Origin: Gemmatimonadaceae bacterium
GTDB lineage: Bacteria > Gemmatimonadota > Gemmatimonadetes > Gemmatimonadales > Gemmatimonadaceae
DNA: 7,977 bases
Assembly: GCA_025453855.1 (NCBI GenBank)
Contig: JALOPO010000070.1
Coordinates: forward strand, 1 to 7,977
Direction: 5' to 3'
In this document: positions 6,654-7,977 of the stretch, piece after piece
How the letters are laid out: every line of letters begins with the position of its first letter
Numbering within the stretch: position 1 is the stretch's first letter
Program-made: the position numbers and the translations under genes
The notes under the pieces: generated by a model
Told to the model about the DNA's origin: nothing
Seen by the model: the letters and a program-made list of their open reading frames with translations, nothing else
The model's database searches: none

Positions 6654-6707
6654 CCTCTCCGGTCCCGTCCGCTGGATGACTGCACCTCCGTTGGAGCTCT
6701 CCCGACC

Positions 6708-7574
6708 ATGATCCGTACCTCCCTTCGCATCGCGACCGGCCTCCTTTCGGCCGCGATCGTCGCCGGGCCGGCCGCCGCCCAGAGCTGGCAGTCGATCGGC
6801 ACGCCCAGCAACGCCGGCACCGGCGCCTACTGGAACAACCGGTCCGACGACAACATCAACTCGTCGGTCGTCTGCAACGTCGCCGCGATCCTCACCAACA
6901 CGCCCGCGCTCGCGGCCGGCAGCTGCAACAACCAGGGTCCGGCCTTCCTCCCGGTGAATCCGGCGCCGCTGACGACGTCGAACGTCTTCCTCGGTGGTGC
7001 CATGGGTGCCAACCCGGGCGGTTTCCGCTTCGCCGCCGGCATCTACAACTTCGGTGTCATCGGGCGTGTCGCCGGTGACCTCGGCACCTCGTGGGGCATC
7101 ATCACCGACGGCGGCGTCGTGACCAACGCCGCCGCGCTCGTCGGCGGCTCGCGCGTGATCACCGACAAGTTCTCGGTCTGGATCACCGCCGCGCTCCCGC
7201 AGGCGCAGAACGGCACCGTCTTCACGTCGGACCAGCGCGTGGGCGCCCTCGCCATCGGCAGCCGCGCCGCGACGATCAACCAGCAGTTCGCGGTCTTCAC
7301 GAGCGGCACCGGCGTCGGCATGGCCGGCCTCTCGAGCGATGCCTTCGGCACGCTCATCGCCGGCACCGTCGGCCAGCGCTTCTTCGTGGGCATGGAGGAC
7401 AACGTGAACGGCGGCCGCGGGTTCGGCGTCGCCGGCGCGGGGACCGTGTCCGATCGTGACTACAACGACATCATCGTCAGCGTGCAGGCCGTGCCCGAGC
7501 CGTCGACCTACGCACTCCTCGCCACCGGCCTCCTCGGCCTCGGTGTCGTCGCGCGTCGCCGTCGCCAGGCCTGA
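6708..7574 (+). CDS. PEP-CTERM exported protein with DUF4114-like domain
   Basis: This 288-residue protein starts with a classic signal peptide (MIRTSLRIATGLLSAAIVAG, cleavage after AAA at residue 24). The mature part is rich in Asn, Gly, Thr and Ala, with two cysteines in the first third. Near the end, MEDNVNGG (229-236) and SDRDYNDII (248-256) resemble the DUF4114 pattern. The tail is a full PEP-CTERM sorting signal: VPEPSTYA from 262, a hydrophobic helix, then ARRRR close to the terminus. In known systems this tail is recognised in the membrane by an exosortase, usually in cells that make exopolysaccharide. No exosortase lies in the window. The ATG at 6708 is chosen because it begins the signal peptide and GGAG lies 11 bases upstream; the frame's upstream extension has no protein-like character. 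A perfect sigma-54 promoter lies upstream. Specific function is unknown; a surface or matrix role is inferred. Confidence 0.93.
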   Translation: MIRTSLRIATGLLSAAIVAGPAAAQSWQSIGTPSNAGTGAYWNNRSDDNINSSVVCNVAAILTNTPALAAGSCNNQGPAFLPVNPAPLTTSNVFLGGAMGANPGGFRFAAGIYNFGVIGRVAGDLGTSWGIITDGGVVTNAAALVGGSRVITDKFSVWITAALPQAQNGTVFTSDQRVGALAIGSRAATINQQFAVFTSGTGVGMAGLSSDAFGTLIAGTVGQRFFVGMEDNVNGGRGFGVAGAGTVSDRDYNDIIVSVQAVPEPSTYALLATGLLGLGVVARRRRQA

Positions 7575-7598
7575 TCCACCGGCGGTTCTCCGCAGGTC

Positions 7599-7618
7599 AG
7601 CACCCGCGCTCCGGTGCT
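7599..7618 (+). terminator. Weak hairpin after the PEP-CTERM gene
   Basis: AGCACC (7599-7604) pairs perfectly with GGTGCT (7613-7618) across an 8-base loop, 25 bases past the stop codon. A smaller stem, GCGG/CCGC, lies at 7582-7593. Neither is followed by a T-run, so intrinsic termination would be inefficient; the hairpin may instead stabilise the 3' end. Confidence 0.3.
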
Positions 7619-7667
7619 CACTACCGGGACTGTCCGTAGGTACAGGTCCACAGGAGGCGTTGGAGCC

Positions 7668-7844
7668 ATGCAACAGCAGCCGCGTGCCGGCCCGTCCGAA
7701 GGCCCCGGCCGGAGTGGACGCGCCCGCCGGTCATGCAGTACAACCGTATGCGAGACAATCGGTTGCGATGAGGCGCCGGTCGTCGTGACCGGCGCCGACG
7801 GATACGGTCGCGTCTGGCACTCGCGTTGCCCCCCGGAGCCGTGA
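7668..7844 (+). CDS. Possible small Cys-containing protein (58 residues)
   Basis: An ATG at 7668 preceded by a perfect AGGAGG (7652-7657, spacing 10) opens a 58-residue frame with no recognised family. It has four Cys and one His in the C-terminal half (CSTTVCETIGCDEAP, then VWHSRCP), a spacing that could hold a metal ion. Against it, third-position GC is visibly lower than in the neighbouring genes, the first half is low-complexity Arg/Gly/Pro, and its last codons coincide with the sigma-54 promoter of the next gene. It may be real, a remnant, or chance. The rest of 7575-7882 holds only the hairpin, the sigma-54 promoter and the ribosome site of the next gene. Confidence 0.27.
   Translation: MQQQPRAGPSEGPGRSGRARRSCSTTVCETIGCDEAPVVVTGADGYGRVWHSRCPPEP
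7815..7829 (+). promoter_or_regulatory. Second sigma-54 (RpoN) promoter
   Basis: TGGCAC (7815-7820), five bases, TTGC (7826-7829) is again a perfect -24/-12 core. Aligned with the first promoter (6631-6655 against 7807-7831), 19 of 25 bases agree, including GTCG at the same offset upstream and CC after TTGC. The predicted start is near 7841, about 42 bases before the ATG at 7883. Confidence 0.8.
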
Positions 7845-7868
7845 CCCTCCCCACCGTTCGTCCTTCGC

Positions 7869-7874
7869 AAGGAG
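7869..7874 (+). promoter_or_regulatory. Strong ribosome binding site AAGGAG
   Basis: AAGGAG lies eight bases before the ATG at 7883 and fixes that codon as the start of the partial gene at the window end. Confidence 0.75.
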
Positions 7875-7882
7875 TGCGCACC

Positions 7883-7977
7883 ATGTCCCGTTCGTCCGTC
7901 CGACTGGCCTTCGGCCTGGCGCTGAGCATGGGCCTCGCTGCCCACGCCGACGCCCAGCTCCCCACCTGGCAGGCCGT
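7883..7977 (+). CDS. Exported protein, 5' end only; probable second PEP-CTERM-type gene
   Basis: Only 31 codons are visible. They encode a signal peptide (MSRSSVRLAFGLALSMGLAA, then HADA) with a likely cleavage before QLPTWQ. The start resembles the upstream PEP-CTERM protein: charged n-region, Ala/Leu/Gly core, and a mature end beginning Q followed shortly by W (AQSW there, AQLPTW here). With the matching sigma-54 promoter, this suggests a related exported protein in the same regulon. Whether it ends in a PEP-CTERM tail cannot be seen. Confidence 0.8.
   Translation, partial: MSRSSVRLAFGLALSMGLAAHADAQLPTWQA

Noticed and set aside
6606..6707. Longer start for the PEP-CTERM protein at 6606
   Set aside because: It would put 34 residues of Arg/Cys/Gly-rich sequence before a classic signal peptide and would run through the sigma-54 promoter.
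4185..7673. Minus-strand open frame of more than 1100 codons opposite the ABC operon and PEP-CTERM gene
   Set aside because: It crosses several well-supported plus-strand genes and intergenic regions and has low-complexity Arg/Ala/Glu composition with no motif.
7764..7777. TGCGATG-NR-GCGCC shared with 6613-6626 as a common activator site
   Set aside because: 12 of 14 bases match, but the distances to the sigma-54 cores differ by 25 bases and a match of this quality is expected about once by chance in two GC-rich regions of this size.

Overview
The window is a very GC-rich bacterial chromosome segment in which third codon positions are almost all G or C. Two things suggest Gemmatimonadota: the C-terminal tail of the PEP-CTERM protein (VPEPSTYALLATGLLGLG followed by ARRRR) and the general gene style. 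That assignment is inference from pattern recognition; no rRNA or marker gene is present.

Layout. Positions 1-3504 carry a two-gene minus-strand unit. A large membrane-anchored PAS-GGDEF-EAL protein of cyclic-di-GMP metabolism (478-3504) is followed after 10 bases by a TPR-repeat protein (1-467, cut by the window edge). A 228-base divergent intergenic region (3505-3732) with several inverted repeats separates this unit from a plus-strand operon. That operon (3733-6383) has three tightly packed genes: a secreted DUF3299 protein, an ABC ATPase overlapping it by four bases, and a MacB/FtsX-type permease three bases further on. The same gene set is found in zinc-responsive operons of Pseudomonas and Vibrio (recalled family knowledge). 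The permease here carries a His/Asp/Glu-rich pentapeptide repeat followed by a Met-Pro-Gly nonapeptide repeat in its extracytoplasmic loop, which fits a role in metal (probably zinc) handling at the envelope.

Positions 6384-7977 hold a second, unrelated system. A PEP-CTERM exported protein with a DUF4114-like C-terminal domain (6708-7574) is followed by the start of another signal-peptide protein (7883 onward, cut by the window end). Each has a perfect -24/-12 sigma-54 core (TGGCAC-N5-TTGC), and in both the core ends 54 bases before the ATG. This twin promoter arrangement is the most interesting signal in the window. It points to an RpoN-controlled set of surface or exopolysaccharide-associated PEP-CTERM proteins, in line with the known link between PEP-CTERM/exosortase systems, RpoN and the PrsK/PrsR two-component pair. 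A short, weakly supported ORF (7668-7844) overlaps the second promoter.

The three blocks (c-di-GMP signalling, metal transport, sigma-54-driven exported proteins) all concern the cell envelope, but nothing in the sequence shows that they work together. No rRNA, tRNA, CRISPR array, insertion sequence or phage gene was seen.
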